DNA of 64,000 bases, from positions 4,082 to 68,081 of the forward strand of contig CAYVNW010000010.1 of assembly GCA_964452915.1 (NCBI GenBank), read 5' to 3'. This document shows positions 17,177 through 26,190 of the stretch, piece after piece (position 1 is the first letter of the stretch; every line of letters begins with the position of its first letter). The position numbers were made by a program, and so were the translations under genes. The DNA is from Colivivens sp964452915 (lineage in GTDB: Bacteria; Bacteroidota; Bacteroidia; Bacteroidales; Bacteroidaceae). Below the pieces are notes generated by a model. The model had not been told where the DNA came from, did not search any database, and was given only the letters and a program-made list of their open reading frames with translations.

Positions 17177-18574
17177 TTAAACATCACGTCCCGGCCTCAA
17201 TTGTGACGCATCATCAAACGTAAGGATACTGTTTACCAAAGTCGCAGCCAAATTACTACCGCCTTTACGTCCTTCAACTATAATTTTAGGGATATCAGTA
17301 AACACCTTCACCGCATGTTTACTTTCTTCGACATGAACGAATCCCACAGGGCAACCAATTATACCTGCTGGTTTGCATTTCTTTTGTCTCATCAAGCTAC
17401 ATAATTCAAGCAGTGCAGTAGGAGCGTTTCCAATGGCATACAAGGCATTGGGATATGCTTCCGCTGCAGTGCGCATTGAAGCTTGAGCACGTGTGATGTC
17501 ATGCGTTTTTGCGGTTTCAGCAATTTGAGGGTCATTAATATAGCAAATCACATTAATGCCAAGACGTTCCAATGCTCCTTTGCGTATGCCGGAAGCTACC
17601 ATTGTCACATCAGTTACTATAGTTGTCAATTCTTTTCGCTTGATTTTATCAAATATGAGCCCTGTGGCATTCTCATCCATCCATAGCAAATCTTCCATTT
17701 CAAAGTCTACTGTAGTATGTATAGCATGTAACAGTGGCCACAGTCTCCATATAGGAATATCGGGATGTTTTAATTCCCTACGTATCGTCTGGAATGATTG
17801 GATCATAATATTCTGCCCAACATTCTTCCCGTTTCCATTATCTGTGCGGAAATAACCTCGTGGCGTAATAAATGAGCCATTCCAATTATATGATTGACTA
17901 TTACCAATGATTACGACAGTAAACATATCAACATTTTCAGGATCAAAGTTTTTTAATGTTGTCAGACAAACATTCTGGTCTGCACGTCCTGCTTGTCGCA
18001 CGTAGCCGACTACGTTATCTTCTGTTCTGTACTGTAAGAAAATTTCTTTGAGTCTGTAGAGTTGCCAATAACGCCCATTACTTTTGGGATTATAGACGGC
18101 TGTTACAAAATCTGCTTCAGCAGCAGCCTTTATCCTTTTCTCTATCAATTGCCATGGTGTCATCAAATCGCTTAACGAAATCACACAAAAGTCATGTCCC
18201 ATAGGAGCACCAAGCAGAGAAGCGGCTTTCTGAAACGCACTTATTCCTGGAATGACTACAATATCAGGATCTATATCACTGTTTTTTTTCATTTCATAAA
18301 TCAGTGGAGCCATTCCGTATATTCCGGCATCCCCACTTGAAATGACACAGACCGTGAGCCCTTGTCTTGCATAGTCAAATGCAAGACTGGCACGGTCTAT
18401 TTCTTTTTTCATACCTGTATCTACGCATTTAGTTCCGGCTTTGATGAACGGCCGAACAAACTGAAAGTAATATTTGTATCCAACCACCACATCACAGTCC
18501 TTCAACACGTTAACAGCAGCAGGAGTAATATCCTCTACAGACCCAGGTCCGATACCTACAATATATATTTTCAT
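17177..18574 (-). CDS. cobJ-cbiC: CobJ/CbiH - CbiC fusion (C17-methyltransferase / precorrin-8X methylmutase)
   Basis: 465 residues. N-terminal 245: tetrapyrrole methylase with IYIVGIGPGS, SSGDAGIYGMA, PGISAFQKAASLLGAP, YNPKSN and IIGNS, matching the ring-contracting C17-methyltransferase. From about 255: precorrin-8X methylmutase with IHTTVDFEM (His286, expected catalytic), TDVTMVASGI, IGNAPTAL and GCPVGFVHVEESK. The next gene upstream is the TonB receptor whose stop touches this start. Stop at 17177 is followed by an AT-rich gap without a clear terminator. Confidence 0.93.
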   Translation of the reverse strand: MKIYIVGIGPGSVEDITPAAVNVLKDCDVVVGYKYYFQFVRPFIKAGTKCVDTGMKKEIDRASLAFDYARQGLTVCVISSGDAGIYGMAPLIYEMKKNSDIDPDIVVIPGISAFQKAASLLGAPMGHDFCVISLSDLMTPWQLIEKRIKAAAEADFVTAVYNPKSNGRYWQLYRLKEIFLQYRTEDNVVGYVRQAGRADQNVCLTTLKNFDPENVDMFTVVIIGNSQSYNWNGSFITPRGYFRTDNGNGKNVGQNIMIQSFQTIRRELKHPDIPIWRLWPLLHAIHTTVDFEMEDLLWMDENATGLIFDKIKRKELTTIVTDVTMVASGIRKGALERLGINVICYINDPQIAETAKTHDITRAQASMRTAAEAYPNALYAIGNAPTALLELCSLMRQKKCKPAGIIGCPVGFVHVEESKHAVKVFTDIPKIIVEGRKGGSNLAATLVNSILTFDDASQLRPGRDV

Positions 18575-20658
18575 CAGTCAGTAAATTTCACTGCAAAACT
18601 AACATATAAAGCCCTTCCGGGATTGATTGTTGAGAAGTTTGAGTTCCAATAGCTTGTATCTCTCTTATTGAACAGGTTCTCGATTCCAAGACCGGGCTCA
18701 AGTGTTACCTGCCGTAAAGCGATCGTATGTCGTGTGTTCAAATCCCATTGCTGATAATGCGGAGCATAACCATATGTACTGCTATAGCGTTTACCTTGTA
18801 TATGTCCATTTATACTGATGTTCAAACGGTAATTTCCCCATGAATGATCCCAAGTTGCGGAAATGTTAGCTACATTTCTTACGCTCTTGTCTACAGGACT
18901 CTCTGTAACAACATATGTTTGAGTGTTTTTATCAAGACTCTTGGTCTTTGCTTTCGCATCAGTATAGGTGTAGCCTCCACTGAGCGTGAAGCCATATGGA
19001 AGAATTAACTTCAAGTTGGCGTTGATGCCCTTGATGGTTGCTTTATCGATATTATCACGTTGCCGGATAGTTGTCCAGCCATCGTTATATAAATCCGTCA
19101 GATGCTCACTTCCATCAATTTCTTCCTGAGTCATTGTACGGTAATTTATCATATCATGGATTTTATTGATGAATCCACTGGTGCTTACACTGAACCAATT
19201 GTTTGAGTATTCTGCATTTGCATTCCAAAAGTCATTCTTCTCGGCTTTAAGGGATATGTTGTTGAGGGTGTATCGTGATGCGGTCTTTGCTTGATCAGTT
19301 GCATAAAGTTGTGATAGGGTTGGAGTTTTATATCCGCCTGCATAACTTGCTCTGAACCGGAATCCATCTATATGATAGAACAGTCCGACATCGGGTGTAA
19401 AATTGCTGTCAAAGTTGTCGTTATACGTGTATCGTAAACCGATAACGCCTTCAAGTCCCGTAAGAATGTTTATTTCGTCTTGTACAAAGAAATTATAAGT
19501 ATTGGTTGTCTCCGAATCAATATTATCGCTTTCGCTTGTAAGGTAATCCTGAATAAACTCGATGCCACCATAGAGTTTGTTCCAATCTGCCAATCGGAAT
19601 ATGCCTCGTACATTCTCATTATAATAATGTGTACGTTTGCGTGTCACGCTATATCTTTCCTTCTCCGCAGTTTGCCAATAATTGTATTTCGATGTAAAAT
19701 TATCGCTATACAAGTCAAGGTATAAATGGATTTTATTTGTTGGAGTCCAACGTGCACCCGCACCATACAAATATGATTCGTGATGCAAATCATAAGTATA
19801 TGCGGTTCTTTGTTTGTAGTTGTACTCTCCTGTCGATCGATCTTTTGACTGAGTAAAATAGACAGCCGACTGCGGCCTGTCTGTTTTATAGTCATAATAG
19901 TCACCGCGTACATACACACTAAACTTATCATTGAAACGCCATTCTAATCTGCCGTTTAAGTCATTACTGTGAAAACCGGTTGACATAGGTCTGCCTGTCA
20001 GCTTATACACAGAACTGTCGCCTTCCGAGAACTTTTGATAAGGATTCACTTGCCAATTAGCCGCTTGCTTGTGCTTGTACGACAAGAAACTTGAGAACTT
20101 ACCTGCATTCACATCCACATTGATGTCTTCATCAAAACGGTTTTTACTTGTAATCCTTGTGTTATTCGATACATTGACTCCTGACTTTTCGTCATTCGTG
20201 ATGATATTTATCACACCGGCAATGGCATCGCTTCCATAGAGTGCACTCGCAGCACCCGGAAGTATTTCTATACGCTTTATGTTACTGATGCTAATACGGT
20301 CCCAGCGATCATCACCACTTACACGCTTGCCATTTTCAAGAATCAAAAGATAATCATCGCTCACACCATTGAAATTCACAAACGTACCCATTCCGTTAGT
20401 GTGTGTCGTGATATTGGTTGTAAGTTTGGTCAACGCTTCTTGTAAGCTGGTCACTTGTGAATCTTTCAATTCTTTAGCAGAAATGACTTTAACTGCTACA
20501 GGTGAATTTTCAGCCTTATGATATGTACCGGTTCCGGTTACGACAACAGGATTGAGAGATATGGTGCTTATTGAGTCGCGCGATTGTGCACTCATTTCAC
20601 CGGATACTGATAGAAATATCACCGATGCTACAGCTGTAATTAATTGGCTATGTTCCAT
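18574..20658 (-). CDS. TonB-dependent receptor, BtuB-like (second copy)
   Basis: Outer-membrane beta-barrel for energised uptake, 694 residues. A signal sequence (about residues 1-25, ending MSAQ) precedes a TonB-box-like LNPVVVTGTGT, a plug domain with SLQEALTKL, LLILENGKRVSGDD, RIEILPGAASALYGSDAIAGVINIIT, and a barrel ending in ALYVSFAVKFTD with a terminal aromatic-rich strand. Position between the adenosyltransferase and cobJ points to corrinoids. It differs clearly from the first receptor of the operon, so the two may prefer different corrinoids or a precursor such as a cobalt complex. Confidence 0.88.
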   Translation of the reverse strand: MEHSQLITAVASVIFLSVSGEMSAQSRDSISTISLNPVVVTGTGTYHKAENSPVAVKVISAKELKDSQVTSLQEALTKLTTNITTHTNGMGTFVNFNGVSDDYLLILENGKRVSGDDRWDRISISNIKRIEILPGAASALYGSDAIAGVINIITNDEKSGVNVSNNTRITSKNRFDEDINVDVNAGKFSSFLSYKHKQAANWQVNPYQKFSEGDSSVYKLTGRPMSTGFHSNDLNGRLEWRFNDKFSVYVRGDYYDYKTDRPQSAVYFTQSKDRSTGEYNYKQRTAYTYDLHHESYLYGAGARWTPTNKIHLYLDLYSDNFTSKYNYWQTAEKERYSVTRKRTHYYNENVRGIFRLADWNKLYGGIEFIQDYLTSESDNIDSETTNTYNFFVQDEINILTGLEGVIGLRYTYNDNFDSNFTPDVGLFYHIDGFRFRASYAGGYKTPTLSQLYATDQAKTASRYTLNNISLKAEKNDFWNANAEYSNNWFSVSTSGFINKIHDMINYRTMTQEEIDGSEHLTDLYNDGWTTIRQRDNIDKATIKGINANLKLILPYGFTLSGGYTYTDAKAKTKSLDKNTQTYVVTESPVDKSVRNVANISATWDHSWGNYRLNISINGHIQGKRYSSTYGYAPHYQQWDLNTRHTIALRQVTLEPGLGIENLFNKRDTSYWNSNFSTINPGRALYVSFAVKFTD

Positions 20659-20676
20659 ATCTCCAAGTAATTTAAA

Positions 20677-21252
20677 TCAATCTTCTTCTTTCCCTGTTTG
20701 AGATTGCCTTTCCCAAACAACCTCAGCGACACCGGCATCTTGGTTTTGCTTTCTTGCAAGCACAAAAAAATAATCGCTCAAACGGTTCATGTATGCCAAA
20801 AGATTCTCATCGACAGTAACACCAGACTCGACAAGACGAAGTATTTCACGCTCGCACCTACGGCATACTGTTCTGCAAACATGTGAGTAAGACGCACGCT
20901 TACTTCCTCCCGGCAGGATAAACATCTTCTGAAGTGGGACCATTGCCTGCAGGCGATCTATTTCTGTTTCTATTTCGCATACCATATCCGCAGTTATCGT
21001 ATTACCCTCGCGCACTGCTGTTGTTGTATTATCTGTTGCAAGATATCCTCCTACAATAAACAGTTTACTCTGGATATTAAGAAGAAACTTCTTGTCTGCG
21101 TAGTCATCTAAATATGTTATAAGCAATCCAACATGAGCATTCAGCTCGTCTACTGTTCCATAACTTTCAAGACGTTGACAACATTTGCTTACTCTTTGTC
21201 CTCCGACAAGTGAAGTTTGTCCCTTGTCTCCTGTTTTAGTATATACTTTCAT
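20677..21252 (-). CDS. pduO: PduO-type cob(I)alamin adenosyltransferase
   Basis: Transfers the adenosyl group of ATP to cob(I)alamin or corrinoid intermediates. 191 residues. Motifs of the PduO/MMAB family are present: YTKTGDKGQTSLVGGQRVSK near the N-terminus (ATP loop), YGTVDELNAHVG, FILPGGSKRASYSHVCRTVCRRCER and LAYMNRLSDYFFVLAR. The family Arg and Asp contacts are retained. It lies 30 bases downstream of the BtuF-like gene. Confidence 0.95.
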   Translation of the reverse strand: MKVYTKTGDKGQTSLVGGQRVSKCCQRLESYGTVDELNAHVGLLITYLDDYADKKFLLNIQSKLFIVGGYLATDNTTTAVREGNTITADMVCEIETEIDRLQAMVPLQKMFILPGGSKRASYSHVCRTVCRRCEREILRLVESGVTVDENLLAYMNRLSDYFFVLARKQNQDAGVAEVVWERQSQTGKEED

Positions 21253-21282
21253 AATTTTGTGGTTTTGATATTAAAAACTTTA

Positions 21283-22422
21283 TTATTTGATCAGTTTATA
21301 AAAGAAAGGTTTATAAGTAGGTAGCACTTCCGGATGAAATGCTTTAACGAAATCAGCCAATAGAATATGTGGTTGTACTCCCGCAAGTTCCCTATACGGA
21401 GTTTGCGACAAATTACAGAATATTACGTGTTTCTTTTTATACGCATCCATCGATGTATATCGATTGTCTTCATCTGCAAGTGTCTCCAACGTGTAATTAC
21501 CGTCATAAGTGCCGTCGGTCTGCCAAAAGTCGGCATGCATACCTTGTGCGTAAACAGCTTCAAAGTCGAGAGTCACGCCTCCGGAATCTTCATTGTAGTC
21601 CATCAGATATTTTGCTCCGGCATCCTTGAATATTTGTGCCATATAGCTACGACCACCAACTATATACCAACCATCACGTATTTGCCTGCCACTTATTACG
21701 GTAGGTGGTGTTTTGGCCACAAGTAGTTCATCTACTTCCTTCTGTAAGGTTTGATACTTACGCTCTATATCAGCAAACACAGCGTTAGCCCGTCGTGTTT
21801 CTCCTGTAAGAAGTCCGATGAGTTTAATCCATTCTGCTTGTCCTAACGGGTTAGTTTCCTTATAACCGTGGTGTGTAATGAGAGGTATTCCGCATTCTTT
21901 CAAAGCCTCAAAACCTCCATGTTTTGACGCACTTACAAATATATAGTCGGGTTGTGCTGCAATAACTGTTTCAAGGTCGAAATTGCCTTCCTTGCCAATC
22001 ATCACTGTAGAGCCGTTTTCCATTTGCTGTTTCATCGTTGGAGAGAACAAATTCTTCAACGAGTTCATCCCGACAACAAGTTTTTCTAGTCCAAGTATCT
22101 CGAAGTTCCCCAATTGTAGTGCTGTCGTACAGATAAATCTGCGGCTTGTTTTTTTTACTATAAACTCTTCAATCTGGCCATATTTCACAGAAGGGTCAGG
22201 ATTACTTATCTTAACGTGCACCCCATCATTCTTATATTCGACTTTAAGTCCGTTTGCGTATTTAATTTCTATAGTATCAGAATACTTATCCGCCTCGGCA
22301 AACAACGAGTCATGCTGTCTGAAAAGCGAATCTGCTGAGACGACGTTATCTTTCTGACCCGCACCAGAGTTACAGCCACATAATAAAAGAAAGGCAAATA
22401 GAGTTACTAAAAATAATCTCAT
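21283..22422 (-). CDS. btuF: BtuF-like ABC substrate-binding lipoprotein
   Basis: 379 residues. Signal peptide II with lipobox LLCGC (Cys17). The binding domain shows SRRFICTTALQLGNFEILGL, GKEGNFDLETVIAAQPDYIFVSASKH, and the late DFVKAFHPE end of class III periplasmic binding proteins. It would hand corrinoid from the outer-membrane receptors to the BtuC-like permease encoded 10 kb downstream. There is an extra N-terminal segment of about 70 residues (polar, KYSDTIEIKYANGLKVEY), as seen in Bacteroidetes members. Siderophore or heme binding cannot be excluded from sequence alone. Confidence 0.85.
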   Translation of the reverse strand: MRLFLVTLFAFLLLCGCNSGAGQKDNVVSADSLFRQHDSLFAEADKYSDTIEIKYANGLKVEYKNDGVHVKISNPDPSVKYGQIEEFIVKKTSRRFICTTALQLGNFEILGLEKLVVGMNSLKNLFSPTMKQQMENGSTVMIGKEGNFDLETVIAAQPDYIFVSASKHGGFEALKECGIPLITHHGYKETNPLGQAEWIKLIGLLTGETRRANAVFADIERKYQTLQKEVDELLVAKTPPTVISGRQIRDGWYIVGGRSYMAQIFKDAGAKYLMDYNEDSGGVTLDFEAVYAQGMHADFWQTDGTYDGNYTLETLADEDNRYTSMDAYKKKHVIFCNLSQTPYRELAGVQPHILLADFVKAFHPEVLPTYKPFFYKLIK

Positions 22423-22440
22423 ATTATATAAAGTAAAGAA

Positions 22441-22470
22441 CGGGCAAGTGTATCTTTGTGCACCTGCCCT
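22441..22470 (-). promoter_or_regulatory. intercistronic hairpin
   Basis: In the 66-base gap between the CbiK-like gene and btuF, arms gggcaagtg (22442-22450) and cacctgccc (22461-22469) can pair. The minus-strand message reaches a short T-rich stretch after it. It may be a partial terminator or an RNA-processing site that lowers expression of the downstream genes. Confidence 0.45.
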
Positions 22471-22488
22471 TTCTGTTATAACTCTACT

Positions 22489-23553
22489 TTATTCCTCTGG
22501 ATACATTGAGTGATAATAATCCTCAAGTTCTACAGGACTTGATGTGTGATTTTCCCAAAGTTTACGGAATGAAGCTGTCTCAAGCAAGCCGTGAACGTTA
22601 GGTGTAACTGTATAGCCCTTGTGAGTGAAATACTCATACCAGCTGTTCTCTTCGCTGTCTTCATCGCTTGCATCCCAGTAGTCACTGCCTTGACCTGCCA
22701 TATCGTTGTGAGCATGATCACCTGCAATTGACATCAATGGGTAGAGATTAACTACACCAGAAGTCTTTCCTGCTGCCTGCATACGAGCATATACATTCTG
22801 CTTATAGTTGTCCGGCATATCTACTGTTCCGACAAAATAGTTAGAACTGTACTCCTGAAGTGCTTCCTCAAGCTGAGTGTAACGAATGTTCGCCTTGTAG
22901 GTATCATAGTTGTCAGGGTTACCATGTCCCATGAATGCGACAACGCCTTCAGCAGCCTTCGATGCATAAACATCGTTTATGGCCTTTGCGGCTGCCCTAA
23001 CATCAGTGATATTGTTAAGCCATGGAGTACCGAGCTTCAATGTGACTTTTGACAGATAAGTGTCGTCGAGGTCGCCAAGACTGTTGTTAGCGAAGTCCTT
23101 GATGTAGTTGATTACACGGCTGTACTCCTCACCAGGAATGACCTGAAGGCTCTGTACTGTTATCTCACCATACTGAGCCGATCCAAGAGCGTGAAGCCAG
23201 AAGTTTGGTGCATAGAAATTACGTTTGCCTGTGTTCTCTCCGGCAGCAGCACGGTTGATACAGATTGCTGAACTGAATGAGAGATAGACATCATAGCCTG
23301 GGAACATAGACTTATACTCTGCCACTGTTGTGTCGAAGGCATCGTAAGCTTGCTGCCAAGTAGATCCGAATGCAACAAGTAGAATTGCCTTGTTACTTGA
23401 CTTCTGTGCCTTGACCTGTGCGTCAACCGCAGCTTGATAAGCAGTGTAATTGTCTTCTTTGTCATCATCGTCATCATCATCGCATGACGTAAACGAGATT
23501 GCTGTGGCGATTATAGCCAACATCGCAATCATGAGAGATTTAATCTTCATCAT
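22489..23553 (-). CDS. cbiK: CbiK-like chelatase lipoprotein
   Basis: 354 residues. Signal peptide II with Cys24, then a run of seven Asp and KED, then a class II chelatase fold: AILLVAFGSTW (residue 56 on), VVAFMGHGNPDN (His210) and YPLMSIAGDHAHNDMAG (His280). The two His match the metal-binding His of CbiK; the Glu of the family is an Asp here (VDMPD, 245). Cobalt insertion into sirohydrochlorin is the known CbiK reaction, but here the protein is outside the cytoplasm. The acidic run right after the lipid Cys is the kind of signal that sends lipoproteins to the cell surface in Bacteroidetes. Relatives include the heme-binding IhtB type, so a dechelatase or carrier role is an alternative. 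Confidence 0.8.
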   Translation of the reverse strand: MMKIKSLMIAMLAIIATAISFTSCDDDDDDDKEDNYTAYQAAVDAQVKAQKSSNKAILLVAFGSTWQQAYDAFDTTVAEYKSMFPGYDVYLSFSSAICINRAAAGENTGKRNFYAPNFWLHALGSAQYGEITVQSLQVIPGEEYSRVINYIKDFANNSLGDLDDTYLSKVTLKLGTPWLNNITDVRAAAKAINDVYASKAAEGVVAFMGHGNPDNYDTYKANIRYTQLEEALQEYSSNYFVGTVDMPDNYKQNVYARMQAAGKTSGVVNLYPLMSIAGDHAHNDMAGQGSDYWDASDEDSEENSWYEYFTHKGYTVTPNVHGLLETASFRKLWENHTSSPVELEDYYHSMYPEE

Positions 23554-25696
23554 TGTTAAAGTTTAATTTAGATTGTTTATTATAATTGGTTGAAATATGT
23601 TTCTTTCCTTTGCCGAACTTTACACTGAACGATGCATATATTGTCATTCCAGGGTTTGATGTGCCCAAATGATAAGGGTGCATAGTACGGTCAACATAGT
23701 TAAAGATGTTGTCGATACCGAGTTCGACTCTATATGTCAACGGGGCGTCGTTTTTTCCTATATCGTGAGTTGTATTAAGTCGCCATAGCTGGAATGGTTT
23801 ACCATTTCCATTATTTTGATAAAAACGTCGGCTCGATCCCCGTGCACTTAAGTTTACTCCTAATTTATAAATAGCACAGAATTGGTGGTTCCAGGTAGCA
23901 TATGCGTTCCATTTATGATGTGCCATGCCGTCAATTGTAACCTCAACCAAACGTTCTTTTGTTGTATTGTACTCATTTGCCTTTGTGTCGAGGTAGCTGT
24001 AATTACCACCGATGCTTAATGAAGGAATTATGTTATAACTGAAGTTTACATCTATGCCAGAAGTTCTTGCGTCCTCCATATTCATATATTTACGTGCAAC
24101 AATCTCGCCACTACCATCACCAAGGTATGACGATGTGACATCTTTTGGAATCTCACTTATCGGAATATTCACCAATGCGATCATATTATTCAACTTGTTT
24201 ATATAACCAGTCACAGATATTGTCAACTTATTGCCTCGATATTCAACCCCGGCACTCCAATAATTGCTTGTCTGTGCTTTTAGGTCTTTGTTGCCCATAT
24301 TAAAGAAGGTACTCGATCCCATTGTATGCAAATAGCGGTAGTACAACTCTTTAGTAGTAGGTGTTTTGAAGCCTTGACTCCAGCCCAAACGCAAACGCAA
24401 GTCACCCAATGACAACATTGTACTTATCTTCGGCGTGGCTCTGAAACCGAAACCTTCATTTTCGTTTAATCGCAAACCGGCGGTAATGTTCAACCAATCG
24501 ATCATATGAAACTCATCTTGAAGATACAAGGCAGCTGTCCAATCATCCACACTACCCGATTCTGTTCTCATTGGAGCTTTCAGATAATCATACCGGTACT
24601 CCAATCCTGTACTTAACTGGTTTCCGAGCGGCAGTGTAAATATGCCTTTCAAATTTGCCATTGCCCTTTGCTGGTCACTCTGCAAATTCTTCTGCCCCGC
24701 GAAATACGGAAAATAGTTGGTGAAATTGCCATTCGGGTCGTAACCGTCAGTAAGTGTAGTTGCGGTGTATTTGTAGTAATACGCATGCTTGTTCCAATCA
24801 GCGTCAAATGTTATTACATCTGTAGTGTTCAACTTCCATTTTCCACCGACAGAGGCACTGGCATTATGATACATCAAATTATATGTGTACACATCGCATG
24901 ACGCATACCTGCCATTGGTTGGACGATATATATTTTTCGTATAGTACGACCCATCGGCATACAAGTCAAGGTTTTTCCTCACATTATATGTCAAACGCTC
25001 TGAAATTTGCCAGTTTGTATGTTTATTGACTGTCTTATTTCTTGAATCGGGAACGACCATTGCCTCGGTGTATTCCTCTGATGTATTTTGCCATCCGTCA
25101 GTATGTTGAAGTTGGAAGTTAGTCATTGATGATAGTTTTCCGAAACTCAACCCCACTCCATTATGCTGACGCAGGTCGTTGTATGCACCATAGCGTGTTG
25201 TATTTTCTAAGTAAATGCCTTCAGAATCATGTTTCTTTGTAATAATATTAATGACTCCTGCCATAGCGTCGCTACCGTACAACGCAGACTGGGCTCCTTT
25301 CACAATTTCTATGCGCTCGATGTTAAGCGGGTCAATAAGGCTTAAATCATTCTCTCCACCCACATCTCCGTGAATGCGTTTACCATCTATAAGAATTAAG
25401 ACATATGAGTTTCCAAGGCCGCCAAGTTGCATCTGACTTCCCATGTCACCTTCATTAAATGCAAACGAAGCTGTCAGTCCGCTAAGAATGTCCTCTAAGC
25501 TTTTTCCTCCATAGCTTTCAAGCATCTTATGCGAAATCACTTCAGTCTGCACTGGTGCGTTTTTTAAAAGGTGTTGCGTGCCGGTACCTGTAATCACAAC
25601 TTCCTTCAACGTGTCAGACATTTCTGTCTGTCCATACGTCCGTAAACAAAAACCACTCATCAATAATACGATGAGCATTACATTAAAACGGTTCAT
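23540..25696 (-). CDS. btuB: TonB-dependent receptor, BtuB-like (first copy)
   Basis: Outer-membrane receptor placed directly behind the cobalamin riboswitch, hence the best candidate for the main vitamin B12 importer. From the ATG at 25696 it is 718 residues; the in-frame codon at 25783 lies inside the riboswitch and is not used. Signal peptide MNRFNVMLIVLLMSGFCL, TonB box-like LKEVVITGTGT, plug motifs SLEDILSGL, LILIDGKRIHGD, RIEIVKGAQSALYGSDAMAGVINIIT, and a barrel that ends in MTIYASFSVKF followed by a tail of about 20 polar residues. That tail overlaps the start of the next gene by 14 bases. Confidence 0.92.
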   Translation of the reverse strand: MNRFNVMLIVLLMSGFCLRTYGQTEMSDTLKEVVITGTGTQHLLKNAPVQTEVISHKMLESYGGKSLEDILSGLTASFAFNEGDMGSQMQLGGLGNSYVLILIDGKRIHGDVGGENDLSLIDPLNIERIEIVKGAQSALYGSDAMAGVINIITKKHDSEGIYLENTTRYGAYNDLRQHNGVGLSFGKLSSMTNFQLQHTDGWQNTSEEYTEAMVVPDSRNKTVNKHTNWQISERLTYNVRKNLDLYADGSYYTKNIYRPTNGRYASCDVYTYNLMYHNASASVGGKWKLNTTDVITFDADWNKHAYYYKYTATTLTDGYDPNGNFTNYFPYFAGQKNLQSDQQRAMANLKGIFTLPLGNQLSTGLEYRYDYLKAPMRTESGSVDDWTAALYLQDEFHMIDWLNITAGLRLNENEGFGFRATPKISTMLSLGDLRLRLGWSQGFKTPTTKELYYRYLHTMGSSTFFNMGNKDLKAQTSNYWSAGVEYRGNKLTISVTGYINKLNNMIALVNIPISEIPKDVTSSYLGDGSGEIVARKYMNMEDARTSGIDVNFSYNIIPSLSIGGNYSYLDTKANEYNTTKERLVEVTIDGMAHHKWNAYATWNHQFCAIYKLGVNLSARGSSRRFYQNNGNGKPFQLWRLNTTHDIGKNDAPLTYRVELGIDNIFNYVDRTMHPYHLGTSNPGMTIYASFSVKFGKGKKHISTNYNKQSKLNFNNDED

Positions 25697-25754
25697 GTCT
25701 GAATTACATAAATAACAATTAGACTCCTTACCTGGGAGTAGTAATCTGTTCGGT

Positions 25755-25915
25755 GGGCTTTGGCAGGTCTTCTGGCTCACCACGAGGCGGACGGTCTTCC
25801 CGAAAAATCAGTGACACTTTGATTGTCCGAACTCTATTTGTGGCATACAGCTGCAGGAACAGCCCAGGTTTCTCACCTGGTTCCCTTACATGGGGTACAG
25901 TCGCACCCTATTTCC
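25755..25915 (-). promoter_or_regulatory. cobalamin riboswitch
   Basis: On the minus strand the leader contains the B12 box GAGCCAGAAGACCTGCC (complement of 25762-25778), preceded by the conserved GGTGCGACTGTA-like 5' part, the GGGAACCAGGTGAGAAACCTGGG segment, a CAGCTGTATGCC element and GGGAAGACCG. This order is that of the adenosylcobalamin-type aptamer. It ends about 60 bases before the btuB start. Control is expected to be repression by cobalamin, likely at translation in this phylum. Exact ends are estimated. Confidence 0.92.
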
Positions 25916-25925
25916 AAATCCGCTG

Positions 25926-25957
25926 CAAAAGTACAGATATTTTTTTTACTGACAAAA
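25926..25957 (-). promoter_or_regulatory. promoter of the cobalamin operon
   Basis: Minus-strand TTTTG (complement of 25953-25957), spacer of 19 and TACTTTTG (complement of 25926-25933), placing the start of transcription just at the 5' edge of the riboswitch. Confidence 0.8.
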
Positions 25958-26133
25958 TATAAATTAAAAAAAGTCATGAAACCTATATTGCCATACCAAA
26001 AACCAACTCATTATACATCTCTCAACATTACATCCGTTCCGCATATCACCATTACACTATGGTATTGCATCAAATAAAAGCATACGACATCTAAAAAAGA
26101 CCTGCATTCGTTCTCTATTTTAAATTTAATGAT

Positions 26134-26141
26134 TATCTTTG
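26134..26141 (+). promoter_or_regulatory. -7 box before the TlpA-like gene
   Basis: TATCTTTG 50 bases before the start codon. No good TTTG lies at the expected upstream distance, only an AT-rich stretch, so the call is tentative. Confidence 0.45.
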
Positions 26142-26190
26142 CAGTGTAATAAAATATAATTACATATTGATATTGATATATAGAAAGTTC

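Noticed and set aside
25697..25783. 29-codon N-terminal extension of the first TonB receptor
   Set aside because: It lies inside the riboswitch, and the inner ATG at 25696 is followed by a proper signal peptide.
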